From: Caproicibacter sp047777415
GTDB lineage: Bacteria; Bacillota; Clostridia; Oscillospirales; Acutalibacteraceae
Direction: 5' to 3'
Length of the DNA stretch: 64,000 bases
NCBI GenBank assembly: GCA_047777415.1
Contig: JBKEEO010000001.1
Location: 1,426,001 to 1,490,000, forward strand
In this document: one piece after another, positions 8,367-16,148 of the stretch
Layout: each line of letters begins with the position of its first letter
Numbering within the stretch: position 1 is the stretch's first letter
Notes under the pieces: model-generated
What the model saw: only the letters and a program-made list of their open reading frames with translations
The model's database searches: none
Told to the model about the DNA's origin: nothing
Made by a program: the position numbers and the translations under genes

Positions 8367-9440
8367 TTGAAAGCAGCGCTATGGTACAACGCAAATGACA
8401 TCCGCGTGGAGGATGTGAAAGAGCCACAGGTAACGGACGATACCGTAAAGGTTCGAGTCAAATGGTGTGGAATTTGCGGAAGCGATTTACATGAATATTT
8501 AGCGGGGCCGATTTTTATACCCGTTGGAACCCCCCATCCTCTGTCCGGTGAAACTGCTCCGGTCATTATGGGGCACGAGTTTTCGGGCGAAGTTGCCGAA
8601 GTGGGAAAGAATGTTACCAATCTCAAGGTTGGAGACCGCGTAGTTGTGGAGCCGATTCTTGCCTGCGGGACATGCCCGGCTTGTTTGGAAGGCAAATACA
8701 ACCTTTGCACCAGCCTAGGATTCCACGGCCTTGCAGGCGGCGGCGGTGGATTTGCGGAATATACAGTCTTCCCTGCAAAATTTGTACACAAGATTCCGGA
8801 TTCGCTCAGTTTTGAAAAAGCGGCTTTGGTTGAACCCATGGCGGTTGCGTTGCACTCGCTGCGCGTTGGTTCTTTCCAAATCGGACAGAGTGCTATTGTG
8901 ACGGGAGCCGGACCGATTGGTCTAGCCACGGTTGAATGTTTGAAAGCAGCAGGGGCGAAACAAATCATCATGATTCAGCGCAAATCCATCCGTCAGCAGT
9001 ATGCTCTGCGCTCCGGTGCCGATGTGGTTCTGGACCCAAACGAAGTAGATGTAGTTGCCGAAGTGAAAAAGCTGACCGGTGGCGTTGGCGCGGATATTGC
9101 CTTTGAAACAACCGGTTCCGAACAGTGCTATAAACTGGCGCTTGAAGGTATCCGCTTTGACGGTACTATGGTAGTTACGAGCATCTGGGAAGGCGAAATC
9201 AAACACAATCCGAATTCCGTTGTATTGGCAGAGAAGAAAATCATCGGCAGCATCTGCTACTGTGACGATTTCCCTTCGACCATCGCTATGATGGCGGACG
9301 GAAGAATCAAAGCAGACGGTTATATCACCAAGCGCATTGCTTTGGATGATATTGTTTCGGAAGGATTCAAAACGCTGACAGGCCCGGATAAAAAGGCTCA
9401 AGTGAAAATTATTGTAACGCCGGACAAATCCCTTCTGTAA
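8367..9440 (+). CDS. bdhA: Zinc-dependent 2,3-butanediol dehydrogenase (BdhA/ButB type)
   Basis: This medium-chain zinc alcohol dehydrogenase has 357 residues. It has the catalytic zinc region (GICGSDLHEY and GHEFSGEVAEVG), the structural zinc cysteines (CGTCPACLEGKYNLC) and the NAD-binding glycine motif (VTGAGPIGLATVE). The long insertion with AGPIFIPVGTPHP is typical of (R,R)-butanediol dehydrogenases, which interconvert acetoin and 2,3-butanediol. A TTG start at 8367 is chosen: AGGGAG lies eight bases before it and it gives the canonical MKAALWY beginning; the GTG at 8358 overlaps that site. It is monocistronic between its own promoter and a terminator. Another polyol substrate is possible. 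Confidence 0.85.
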   Translation: MKAALWYNANDIRVEDVKEPQVTDDTVKVRVKWCGICGSDLHEYLAGPIFIPVGTPHPLSGETAPVIMGHEFSGEVAEVGKNVTNLKVGDRVVVEPILACGTCPACLEGKYNLCTSLGFHGLAGGGGGFAEYTVFPAKFVHKIPDSLSFEKAALVEPMAVALHSLRVGSFQIGQSAIVTGAGPIGLATVECLKAAGAKQIIMIQRKSIRQQYALRSGADVVLDPNEVDVVAEVKKLTGGVGADIAFETTGSEQCYKLALEGIRFDGTMVVTSIWEGEIKHNPNSVVLAEKKIIGSICYCDDFPSTIAMMADGRIKADGYITKRIALDDIVSEGFKTLTGPDKKAQVKIIVTPDKSLL

Positions 9441-9454
9441 TTATTCAACTGTGC

Positions 9455-9495
9455 AAAAATCCCTTCGGCCATTGAATCGGTCGAAGGGATTTTTA
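9455..9495. terminator. Bidirectional intrinsic terminator
   Basis: The stem AAAAATCCCTTCGGCC / GGTCGAAGGGATTTTT has A and T tracts on either side and lies between the convergent butanediol dehydrogenase and AI-2E transporter genes. Confidence 0.85.
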
Positions 9496-9518
9496 TGCAT
9501 ATTTAGTATACCACGTTG

Positions 9519-10688
9519 TTATGCCTGCTGCTGTTTTTCTTCTTTAGTAACCTGCTGAGGTGCTTTCCTTTTGTCCACGTTTTCACGCAGCAATGTATAC
9601 AGAACGGAGCAAATAGGAATATTGATCAGCATGCCGAGTATACCGAATGCATTTCCGCCGATTGTAACGGCGACCAACACCCACAGGGCCGGAAGTCCTA
9701 CTCTGGAGCCCACAACGCGCGGGTAGATTAAGTTGCCTTCCAGCTGCTGAAGCACAACAAAGAAAATAATGAACCACACAGCCTGTATCGGGCTGACAAT
9801 GGAAATCAAGATAGCGCCGACTACGGTGCTGAAAAAAGCGCCTAAAATCGGAATCAGAGCCATAAAGGCAACAAAAACGGAAATCAGCAGCGGATAAGGA
9901 AAATGGAATAGGTTCATACCAACGAAGCAAAGTGTACCGAGGATGCAGGCCTCTGTGCAAGTGCCGGCAATAAAATTGTAAAAGGCACGGTTTGTTAGGT
10001 GAAAAATATAATACATAGCATCAGCATATTTTTGTGGGAGATAGGCATACGAAACTTTTTTAAAATCGTGATAGAGTCTCTCTTTTTGTGCAAGCACATT
10101 TACGGCGATGACGAAACTCAGCACAAACGAAATTGCTCCATGGAACACCATGGCGGTAACAGAAACAGTGGATCCCACTAGACTGCTGGCAAATTTTTTG
10201 CTATATTCAGCAATCATCTGGCTAATATTTGTCCAGTTGATATCTAAGTCCTGAAAGTATTTGGCAATGTCTGGATATTTTGTGTCAATTTTAGTAAAGC
10301 TGTTTTGCAGTTCGTTAAAGAACGGCTGAATATTATTGGCTAAGTTTGTAATGGTGCGGACCAGTTCGGGAATAACAATCAACAAAACCAGAGCAATCAG
10401 CCCAAAAACAATCACCAGAGAAACCAATATGCCAACAGCCCTTCGGATTTTCGGCCAAATTTTTTTATACCGGCGGTTCAGCGGGGCAAACAGACGTGTT
10501 TCAACGGGTACCAAAATGATATTCAAAACAAAAGCGGCCGCAAAACCCGCCAGAACGGGACCGGCTACGCTGAAAAAAACATTGAACAGATAGGGCAGCA
10601 GGTATAGATTTTTCAGCGCCATATAAAAAGATATCCCGAAGGCAATCAGAAACAATATTTTTTTCATATTGCTTTTGTTCAGTTCCAT
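9519..10688 (-). CDS. AI-2E family transporter (PerM/YtvI-like membrane protein)
   Basis: The 389-residue protein has about eight transmembrane segments in the AI-2E family pattern: paired N-terminal helices, a soluble middle region (about 100-150, FFNELQNSFTKIDTKYPDIA), and the conserved C-terminal block with ALIPILGAFFSTVVGA, QQLEGNLIYPRVVGSRVGLP and IGGNAFGILGMLINIPI. Members export small molecules or act as Na+/H+ antiporters; the substrate here is unknown. It is transcribed alone, toward the terminator at 9455-9495. Confidence 0.85.
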   Translation of the reverse strand: MELNKSNMKKILFLIAFGISFYMALKNLYLLPYLFNVFFSVAGPVLAGFAAAFVLNIILVPVETRLFAPLNRRYKKIWPKIRRAVGILVSLVIVFGLIALVLLIVIPELVRTITNLANNIQPFFNELQNSFTKIDTKYPDIAKYFQDLDINWTNISQMIAEYSKKFASSLVGSTVSVTAMVFHGAISFVLSFVIAVNVLAQKERLYHDFKKVSYAYLPQKYADAMYYIFHLTNRAFYNFIAGTCTEACILGTLCFVGMNLFHFPYPLLISVFVAFMALIPILGAFFSTVVGAILISIVSPIQAVWFIIFFVVLQQLEGNLIYPRVVGSRVGLPALWVLVAVTIGGNAFGILGMLINIPICSVLYTLLRENVDKRKAPQQVTKEEKQQQA

Positions 10689-10877
10689 TTTATTTTCCTT
10701 TCCGATTGTCTGTTGCTGTTAGCATTGACGTTCTTTCCGTATGTATACATATGCACAGTTAAAGTCCGCACAATCACAATTTATGTGTGTTCCATATATT
10801 CATTATACTGGTGATTTACAAATATTACAAGTTTATTACAAAATGCAGTCTTTTTCCAGATGAAGCGTTTTGCAGGC

Positions 10878-10912
10878 AAAAAGAAAAGCTTTGCCTAAAA
10901 CGCAAAGCTTTT
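10878..10912 (-). terminator. Intrinsic terminator of the small DUF6132-like gene
   Basis: On the minus strand an 11-bp stem (AAAAGCTTTGC / GCAAAGCTTTT) is followed by CTTTTT. It lies 16 bases past the stop of the 52-residue gene. Confidence 0.75.
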
Positions 10913-10927
10913 GATTATGTTAACGAT

Positions 10928-11086
10928 TTAGAGGAAAGATCCGATCAGCATTCCCATAATTGCGCCATACAGCGTGGAACAATAAGGGCTTGATGTGATG
11001 GGACAGCTTCCTGTTGGGCAGCCTACCTTTTTATAATATAAAAGGCCAAGAACTCCGCCGATGACTGCTCCTGCAATTTCAAACAT
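10928..11086 (-). CDS. Small membrane protein, DUF6132-like
   Basis: This 52-residue protein begins MFEIAGAVIGGVLGLLYYKK and ends with a second hydrophobic segment. Between them is a cysteine- and proline-containing stretch (GCPTGSCPITSSPYCSTLYG), which I recognise from DUF6132-type small proteins of unknown function. Two short transmembrane helices with glycine zipper-like spacing are visible. A strong GAGGAG ribosome binding site lies ten to fifteen bases before the ATG, and an intrinsic terminator follows, so it is a complete monocistronic unit. Confidence 0.75.
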   Translation of the reverse strand: MFEIAGAVIGGVLGLLYYKKVGCPTGSCPITSSPYCSTLYGAIMGMLIGSFL

Positions 11087-11208
11087 CTAACATCATCTCC
11101 TCATATATTCCGAAATTATCACAAATTTCTGCAAGTTTTCCGCAGCTTCAGCTATTCTAAAGCAAGGGTGCGCATGTGACAAAATTTTACGCAATTATTC
11201 GCATCGAT

Positions 11209-11243
11209 GGTTGGTACATGAAATTTACTTTCATGTACCAACC
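11209..11243. repeat. Perfect 15-bp inverted repeat in a gene-free stretch
   Basis: GGTTGGTACATGAAA is followed by the loop TTTAC and its exact complement. No T run follows, so it is not an ordinary terminator. The surrounding 11087-11471 interval holds no gene I can support; it also contains a weaker hairpin near 11329-11372 (AGCGGC / GCCGCT arms) and otherwise AT-rich spacer up to the IS30 element. Confidence 0.6.
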
Positions 11244-11457
11244 GGACAAACTCTTACGGATGAGCACGAATGGTTCTGATGATATCGATTGGTTTTTACC
11301 ACAAGTCTTCGGTCTTTTTCGGTACTTTTAGCGGCTTTTTGAATCCGAACAACATTTAGAATCGCCGCTTTGTTTGTTAGGGTATTTTTATTTTACTTCT
11401 TTGATGGTACAAGTTCCGTGACAGAATCACATAAAGTATTTTTACTTTTTTCATCAT

Positions 11458-11471
11458 ACTTCTTTTTGTTG
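11458..11471 (+). repeat. Left 14-bp direct repeat flanking the IS30 element
   Basis: ACTTCTTTTTGTTG occurs here and again, identically, at 12679-12692 on the other side of the element. The bases on either side of the two copies differ, so the match stops cleanly at 14 bp. Confidence 0.75.
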
Positions 11472-12678
11472 GTAGATTGTAAAATCAAATTGAACACATA
11501 AAAAGATTCCATAGCGCACAGGGAACTGTTAGGATAAAGTTACCACACTAAATACTGACAGAAAGGCCTGAACACTATGGACAAGAACCATTCTATCATA
11601 AAGATCGAAGAACGCAAGAGGGGACAGCATCTTAAAGCAGAAGAGTGTGGCGCAATCCAACAGTTAAAGAAGATGGGATTTAGCAATCGAAAGATTGCTC
11701 GCGCAATCAATTGCAGCCCCTCTACCGTGGGCTATGAACTACGACGTGGCACACCGGAATACTCCGGCCGAGGTCGCAAACCCGGCTACTCAGCCAAACG
11801 TGGAGCTGCAGTCTACAAAGCGAATCGCAGTCGCTGCCATCGCCCTAGAACGGTATCAAGGAACTCCGACTTCATCCGTTGGATGGTTAAAAAGGTTCGT
11901 AAGCATAATTGGTCTTTTGATGAGTGCGTAGGGCGGGCCCGAAGCGAACATCGTTTTCCAGCCAAGGAAATCCCATGTACAAAAACTCTATATCATATGC
12001 TGTGGAAAGGGGAATTACCGCTCACGCTATTTGAACTTCCTGAGGTATTAAATAGGCATTCTCGCAGAAAACCACGGCTTTCTAAGCGTATCAATGGGAA
12101 ATCCATTGATTGGCGGCCACCTGAGGCAGCAGAGCGAAACACATTTGGACACTGGGAATCTGATACGGTACTGGGCCGAAAAAGAAGCGGTGAGGCAGTT
12201 GTATTTACCATTGTAGAGCGCCTGACAGGATATTATCTTTCAATTCGAATTGACGGCAAAACAACCACCGGTGTTGCCAGTGCCATGGAACAGCTAAAGG
12301 AACAGTATGGCGAGAAATTTTCGCAGGTGTTTCGCAGTATTACCACAGATAACGGCAGTGAGTTTGCGGCATTTTCAGCCTTTGAAGAACTAGGCACGGC
12401 AATCTACTTTGCTCATCCCTATTCTGCTTGGGAACGACCTGTAAATGAGAGGACCAATCGCATACTACGAAAATATATCCCAAAGGGTCGCTCCATCAAT
12501 GGCTTTACCGCCGAACAAATCTTAATGTTTGCAGACGAGATAAACGCCACGCCTAGGAAACGATTAGGTTATCAGACCCCTGAGGAACTGTTTGATGCTC
12601 AACTGGACAGAATTTATACTTTAAACCCGTAGATAACTTTATCCAGTGAAAGTGTTCAATTTGTTATTGCAATTTAAG
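11472..12678 (+). mobile_element. IS30-family insertion sequence, complete
   Basis: The 1207-bp element carries one transposase gene. Its imperfect terminal inverted repeats are about 25 bp: left 11473-11497, right 12652-12676, both containing CAAATTGAACAC and an outer ATTG. It abuts identical 14-bp direct repeats on both sides, much longer than the 2-3 bp duplications usual for IS30. The right copy of the repeat runs into the -10 region (TATAAT at 12705) of the DUF3842 transcription unit, so insertion occurred just upstream of that promoter. Confidence 0.85.
11577..12632 (+). CDS. IS30-family transposase
   Basis: The 351-residue DDE transposase has an N-terminal helix-turn-helix (about residues 17-60, KAEECGAIQQLKKMGFSNRK...IARAINCSPSTVGYELRRG) and an rve catalytic core. 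The acidic residues sit in FGHWESDTVLG, ITTDNGSEFA and ERPVNERTNR, the spacing of IS30. GAAAGG lies 10 bases before the ATG. The reading frame is intact, so the element may be active. Confidence 0.92.
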   Translation: MDKNHSIIKIEERKRGQHLKAEECGAIQQLKKMGFSNRKIARAINCSPSTVGYELRRGTPEYSGRGRKPGYSAKRGAAVYKANRSRCHRPRTVSRNSDFIRWMVKKVRKHNWSFDECVGRARSEHRFPAKEIPCTKTLYHMLWKGELPLTLFELPEVLNRHSRRKPRLSKRINGKSIDWRPPEAAERNTFGHWESDTVLGRKRSGEAVVFTIVERLTGYYLSIRIDGKTTTGVASAMEQLKEQYGEKFSQVFRSITTDNGSEFAAFSAFEELGTAIYFAHPYSAWERPVNERTNRILRKYIPKGRSINGFTAEQILMFADEINATPRKRLGYQTPEELFDAQLDRIYTLNP

Positions 12679-12692
12679 ACTTCTTTTTGTTG
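12679..12692 (+). repeat. Right 14-bp direct repeat flanking the IS30 element
   Basis: This is the second copy of ACTTCTTTTTGTTG and directly follows the right end of the element. It probably is the target duplication partner of 11458-11471. Confidence 0.75.
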
Positions 12693-12704
12693 TCATAATT
12701 GTGA

Positions 12705-12710
12705 TATAAT
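12705..12710 (+). promoter_or_regulatory. Candidate -10 element for the DUF3842 leader
   Basis: TATAAT in the context GTGATATAATGATTC lies about 12 bases before the structured leader at 12718. The -35 region falls in the T-rich direct repeat left by the IS30 insertion and is poor (near TTCTTT), so promoter strength is uncertain. Confidence 0.45.
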
Positions 12711-12717
12711 GATTCTC

Positions 12718-12790
12718 ATCCGAGGGACTGTTCGTAGAGGAGTTTGATGGAAATTTTAGGTAACAAACTACACGATGGTCCGTCTCAGTG
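12718..12790 (+). ncRNA. Candidate structured leader RNA upstream of the DUF3842 gene
   Basis: The transcript between the -10 element and the gene can fold. GAGGGAC (12722-12728) pairs with GTCC-GT-CTC (12778-12786). Inside this, TCGT...AGTTTG (12732-12746) pairs with CAAACT-A-CACGA (12764-12775), leaving a 17-base loop. No T run follows, so it is not a terminator. I could not match it to a known riboswitch class (no TPP, SAM, purine, cobalamin or guanidine signature). A regulatory role is inferred from position, about 55 bases before the ribosome binding site. Confidence 0.4.
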
Positions 12791-12844
12791 AAATCTGTAA
12801 AAATATTGAAGAATGAAATTCTAAAAGATTAGAGAGGAAGTACA

Positions 12845-13273
12845 ATGAATGTCTTAGTTATCGATGGTCAGGGGGGCAGTCTTGGCAAACAGTTGATTAC
12901 ACAGCTGCATAAGATTTTACCGGACCAACAAATTACGGCAATCGGGACAAACAGCATAGCAACGGCAGCCATGCTGAAAGCGGGGGCTTCTGTAGGTGCT
13001 ACCGGAGAGAACCCCGTCATTGTTGGAAGTACAAAGGCCGACATCATTCTTGGGCCGATTGGCATTTTGATTGCGGACTCACTGCTGGGGGAGATTACGC
13101 CCGCCATGGCGGCAGCAGTGGGAAGAAGTCCGGCGAAAAAAATCTTGATTCCACTCAACAAATGCAACTGCATGGTTGCAGGAACCGAGGAAATGACATT
13201 GTCAAAGTACATCGAATGTGCCGTTTCTATGGCCGTTGAGCTGATACAATCGAGAAAAGAACAAAAACAGTGA
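12845..13273 (+). CDS. DUF3842 family protein
   Basis: The 142-residue protein has a Rossmann-like beginning (MNVLVIDGQGGSLGKQLITQ) and conserved stretches GPIGILIADSLLGEITPAMA and IPLNKCNCMVAG, which I associate with DUF3842. No catalytic function is known. GAGAGGAAG lies shortly before the ATG. It follows the candidate structured leader and precedes the asparaginase gene by about 95 bases, so the two may be co-transcribed. The KCNC motif could bind a metal or a cofactor; that is speculation. Confidence 0.75.
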   Translation: MNVLVIDGQGGSLGKQLITQLHKILPDQQITAIGTNSIATAAMLKAGASVGATGENPVIVGSTKADIILGPIGILIADSLLGEITPAMAAAVGRSPAKKILIPLNKCNCMVAGTEEMTLSKYIECAVSMAVELIQSRKEQKQ

Positions 13274-13367
13274 CTTTAAATCTCCTAAGAGGCTGTATGA
13301 CTGAGCTCTTTCACAGAGCAATTGAAAAAATTTGGTATAGGGAGAAAAATAGACAGCAAGGTTTATT

Positions 13368-14363
13368 ATGAAGAAAATTCTTTTATTGACAACGGGCGGA
13401 ACCATTGCCTCTGAGCCAACCGAGGAAGGGCTTGCCCCAGAAATGAACGGCCGGCAGTTTGCGGCATATTTGAACATGCTGATTACGGATTGCCATGTGG
13501 AAATTGAAAATTTGTACCAGCTGGATAGTTCCAACATTCAACCGGAAGAATGGCAAGGTATGGCCCGAGCGGTTGCAAAGCATTATCGGCAATATGACGG
13601 TATTGTTATGACGCACGGGACGGATACTATGGGATATACCGCGTCCGTGTTGTCTTTCATGCTGAAAAATATCCCGATTCCGGTGGTACTGACCGGATCA
13701 CAGCTGCCGATTCAGCATCCGCTGACGGACGCCGTCGAAAATCTGCGCTGTGCATTTGCCATGGCAAAAAGCGGCAGGGCAGGCGTTTTTGTGGCATTTA
13801 ACAGAAAAATTATTCTGGGCACAAGAGCGGTGAAGGTGCGAACCACCGGATTTGACGCTTTTGAAAGTGTGAATTGCCCCTATGCCGCAACCGTAGATTC
13901 CACAGGCTTAGTTTTGAATGAATCCGTCCTGCTAAAGCCGCAGGGAGTGTTTCATTTGATGGACAGCCTTTGCGACCGTGTGATTTTGGTAAAATTGATA
14001 CCGGGACTGAATCCGGAAATCTTCGATATGCTTTTGCAAATGCAGTATCAGGGTATAGTCGTTGAAGCATTCGGAGCGGGTGGGCTGAATTTCGTCCGTC
14101 GAGACCTCATTTCCAAATTGCATAAGGCTGTACAATCCGGAATTACGGTTGTGGTATGCAGCCAGTGTTTGTATGAGCGCAGCGATTTCAGTATCTACCA
14201 GGCTGGAAAGAAAGCACTGGAGTCAGGGGTACTGCAGGTTTATGATATGACAACGGAAGCTGCTGTGACAAAATTGATGTGGGCACTTGGACAGACCAAT
14301 CGGCAGGAAGAAATCAGACGTATTTTTTCCACCAGTTTTGCAGGTGAAATCAGCCTTACATAA
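13368..14363 (+). CDS. ansA: Type I L-asparaginase
   Basis: This 331-residue asparaginase hydrolyses L-asparagine to aspartate and ammonia. The two catalytic signatures are present: LLTTGGTIAS near the N-terminus with the nucleophilic threonine, and VMTHGTDTMGYTAS around residue 80 with the T-D pair. No signal peptide is present, so it is cytoplasmic, as for AnsA. The C-terminal small domain (VVVCSQCLYERSDF) is complete. The ribosome binding site (AAGG) is weak. Downstream lies about 130 bases of spacer and then the palindrome used by the IS1182 tandem. Confidence 0.9.
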   Translation: MKKILLLTTGGTIASEPTEEGLAPEMNGRQFAAYLNMLITDCHVEIENLYQLDSSNIQPEEWQGMARAVAKHYRQYDGIVMTHGTDTMGYTASVLSFMLKNIPIPVVLTGSQLPIQHPLTDAVENLRCAFAMAKSGRAGVFVAFNRKIILGTRAVKVRTTGFDAFESVNCPYAATVDSTGLVLNESVLLKPQGVFHLMDSLCDRVILVKLIPGLNPEIFDMLLQMQYQGIVVEAFGAGGLNFVRRDLISKLHKAVQSGITVVVCSQCLYERSDFSIYQAGKKALESGVLQVYDMTTEAAVTKLMWALGQTNRQEEIRRIFSTSFAGEISLT

Positions 14364-14495
14364 AGGCCTTTGCTTCTTACCACAAGATACAGATACATGT
14401 ATAACGATGGAACAACAATTCGAGTCAATCACATTGCCGGACTAATGAAGCGACGAGTGCATGCTGGGTAAGTTTTGTATATTCAGAGCAAAATG

Positions 14496-14521
14496 ACGGG
14501 AGCACCGAAAGGTGCTCCCGT
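14496..14521. repeat. 26-bp palindrome, copy 1 (target duplication of IS1182)
   Basis: ACGGGAGCACC and its perfect complement enclose a GAAA tetraloop. Identical copies occur at 16048-16073 and 17590-17615, exactly at the boundaries of two transposase elements. The left flank here (AAAATG) differs from the element end (AATCTG) found before copies 2 and 3, so this copy marks the original left target side. Confidence 0.85.
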
Positions 14522-14531
14522 CAGCCTGTCG

Positions 14532-14559
14532 AAAAAGTCCAGTGAAAGCTGGGCTTTTT
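14532..14559 (+). terminator. Hairpin shielding the transposase of IS1182 copy 1
   Basis: An 11-bp stem (one G-U pair) with a 6-base loop ends in TTTTT. The equivalent lies at 16084-16111 in copy 2. It resembles an intrinsic terminator and would block read-through from the asparaginase gene into the transposase. Confidence 0.6.
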
Positions 14560-14596
14560 CGTTGTAAAATGGTAAAATATAGACAGGTGATGAAAG

Positions 14597-16018
14597 ATGC
14601 TGGAACGGGAAAAACTACGCAGAGATGCAGTGGAATTTGTGAATACAGACCTATTGGTGCCGGGAAATCATCTGCTGCGAAAGATTGACAGCGCGGTAGA
14701 TTTTAGCCATATTTATGATTTTGTAGAAGATTTGTATTGTGAGGGCAACGGTCGTCCCAGTGTGGACCCGGTCGTCCTGTTTAAGATTGTTCTGATCCAG
14801 CATCTGTACGGAATTCCCTCTTTACGCCGGACGATGCAGGAAATCAATATGAATATCGCGTATCGGTGGTTTCTGGGATATACACTGAACGAGGAGCTGC
14901 CGCATTTCTCCACTGTGAGTTACAATTTTAAGCACCGGTTCACAGAGGAAACCGTGGAGCAGGTGTTTTCGTGGATTTTGCAGGAGGCAAATTACGCCGG
15001 ATATTTGGAGCCGGAAGCAGTATTTGTGGATGGGACGCATATCAAAGCAAACGCCAACATCAACAAAAAGATCAAAAAGGCAGTTCCTCAGGCGGCAAAG
15101 CGATATGCCTCAGAATTAATGGAAGAGGTTAACGCTGACCGGGAAGATCATGGGAAGAAGCCATTCGACAGTACTCCGAAACCGCCGAAGGAAAAAGAAA
15201 TCATGGTGTCCAAAACAGACCCGGAAAGCGGGTTGTTCCAAAAGGGAGAACACAAGAAGTGCTTTGCCTACGAAGCACATACGGCCTGCGACAAACACAA
15301 TTTTGTCCTTGACGTTGAGGTGACTCCGGGAAACGTACATGACAGTGTAGCATTTGACGCGGTCTATGGCAAAGTGACTCAACGGTTTCCTGAAATTGAA
15401 ACGGTGGTGGCGGACGCCGCATACAAAACGCCGCATATCTGTAAACGGGTGTTTGACGACGGGCGGGTACTTTCCACAGCATACAAGCGGCCAATGACCA
15501 AAGCAGGAAATCTGGAATGGTGGAAGTATGTATACGACGAATATTATGACTGTGTGATCTGCCCGGAATATCAGGTTCTGCATTATGCAACAACCAACCG
15601 TGAGGGATACCGGGAATACAAAAGCCGGAGTTACATCTGCGAAAAATGTCCATTCCGTTCTCGTTGCACCGAGAGTAAAAGCTGTACGAAAACCGTAACG
15701 CGGCATGTGTGGCAGGATTATGTGGAGCTTGCGGAAGATATCAGGCACACACCGAAATACAAAGAGCTTTACAAAAAACGAAAAGAAACCATTGAGCGTG
15801 TCTTCGCCGATGCAAAAGTGAAATATGGGATGCGGTACACGCTCTACCGGGGCTTAACTCAAGTGACGAATTGGGTTAAGCTTAAGTTTGCTGCCATGAA
15901 TCTCAAAAAGCTGGCAATGTGGAAATGGAGGGATGGCCATCCCTCCGGGTTTTTATTGATTTTACTTTGCTTATTTTCCTATCCTGCATATTATCAAGAG
16001 AACCCATCCTTCGTTTAA
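14597..16018 (+). CDS. IS1182-family transposase, copy 1
   Basis: This 473-residue DDE transposase has the N-terminal DUF772 domain (about 40-115, RPSVDPVVLFKIVLIQHLYG...LRRTMQE) and the catalytic domain with FVDGTHIKANAN, VVADAAYKTPHI and the glutamate in KETIERVFADAK. A CxxC...C zinc-like cluster (YICEKCPFRSRC) precedes the last block. AGGTGATGAAAG precedes the ATG. The frame is intact. It is about nine-tenths identical by eye to the next transposase, so the copies are related but not a recent exact duplication. Confidence 0.92.
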   Translation: MLEREKLRRDAVEFVNTDLLVPGNHLLRKIDSAVDFSHIYDFVEDLYCEGNGRPSVDPVVLFKIVLIQHLYGIPSLRRTMQEINMNIAYRWFLGYTLNEELPHFSTVSYNFKHRFTEETVEQVFSWILQEANYAGYLEPEAVFVDGTHIKANANINKKIKKAVPQAAKRYASELMEEVNADREDHGKKPFDSTPKPPKEKEIMVSKTDPESGLFQKGEHKKCFAYEAHTACDKHNFVLDVEVTPGNVHDSVAFDAVYGKVTQRFPEIETVVADAAYKTPHICKRVFDDGRVLSTAYKRPMTKAGNLEWWKYVYDEYYDCVICPEYQVLHYATTNREGYREYKSRSYICEKCPFRSRCTESKSCTKTVTRHVWQDYVELAEDIRHTPKYKELYKKRKETIERVFADAKVKYGMRYTLYRGLTQVTNWVKLKFAAMNLKKLAMWKWRDGHPSGFLLILLCLFSYPAYYQENPSFV

Positions 16019-16047
16019 CCGCGTTGGATGGGTTCTTCGACAATCTG

Positions 16048-16073
16048 ACGGGAGCACCGAAAGGTGCTCCCGT
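16048..16073. repeat. 26-bp palindrome, copy 2 (shared junction)
   Basis: This is the same palindrome as copy 1. It serves as the right boundary of the first IS1182 element and the left boundary of the second. Confidence 0.85.
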
Positions 16074-16083
16074 CAGCCTGTCG

Positions 16084-16111
16084 AAAAAGTCCAGCGAAAG
16101 CTGGGCTTTTT
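16084..16111 (+). terminator. Hairpin shielding the transposase of IS1182 copy 2
   Basis: The stem AAAAAGTCCAG / CTGGGCTTTTT has a CGAAAG loop and ends in a T run. It is conserved in position and sequence with the hairpin of copy 1. Confidence 0.6.
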
Positions 16112-16148
16112 GATTGTAAGATGGTAAAATAGAAATGGGTGATGAAAG

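Larger units (their letters stand above)
14522..16047 (+). mobile_element. IS1182-family element, copy 1
   Basis: The 1526-bp element lies between palindrome copies 1 and 2. Its ends are CAGCCTGTCGAAAAA (left) and the complement of CAGATTGTCGAAGAA (right), 12 of 15 bases matching. Inside the left end is a second hairpin (AAAAAGTCCAG / CTGGGCTTTTT, 14532-14559) that would stop transcription entering from outside. Inside the right end a hairpin (AGAACCCATCC / GGATGGGTTCT, 15999-16036) overlaps the transposase stop. Confidence 0.85.

Noticed and set aside
15116..15748. 210-codon minus-strand frame inside IS1182 copy 1
   Set aside because: A shadow of the transposase; the equivalent frame is broken in copy 2.
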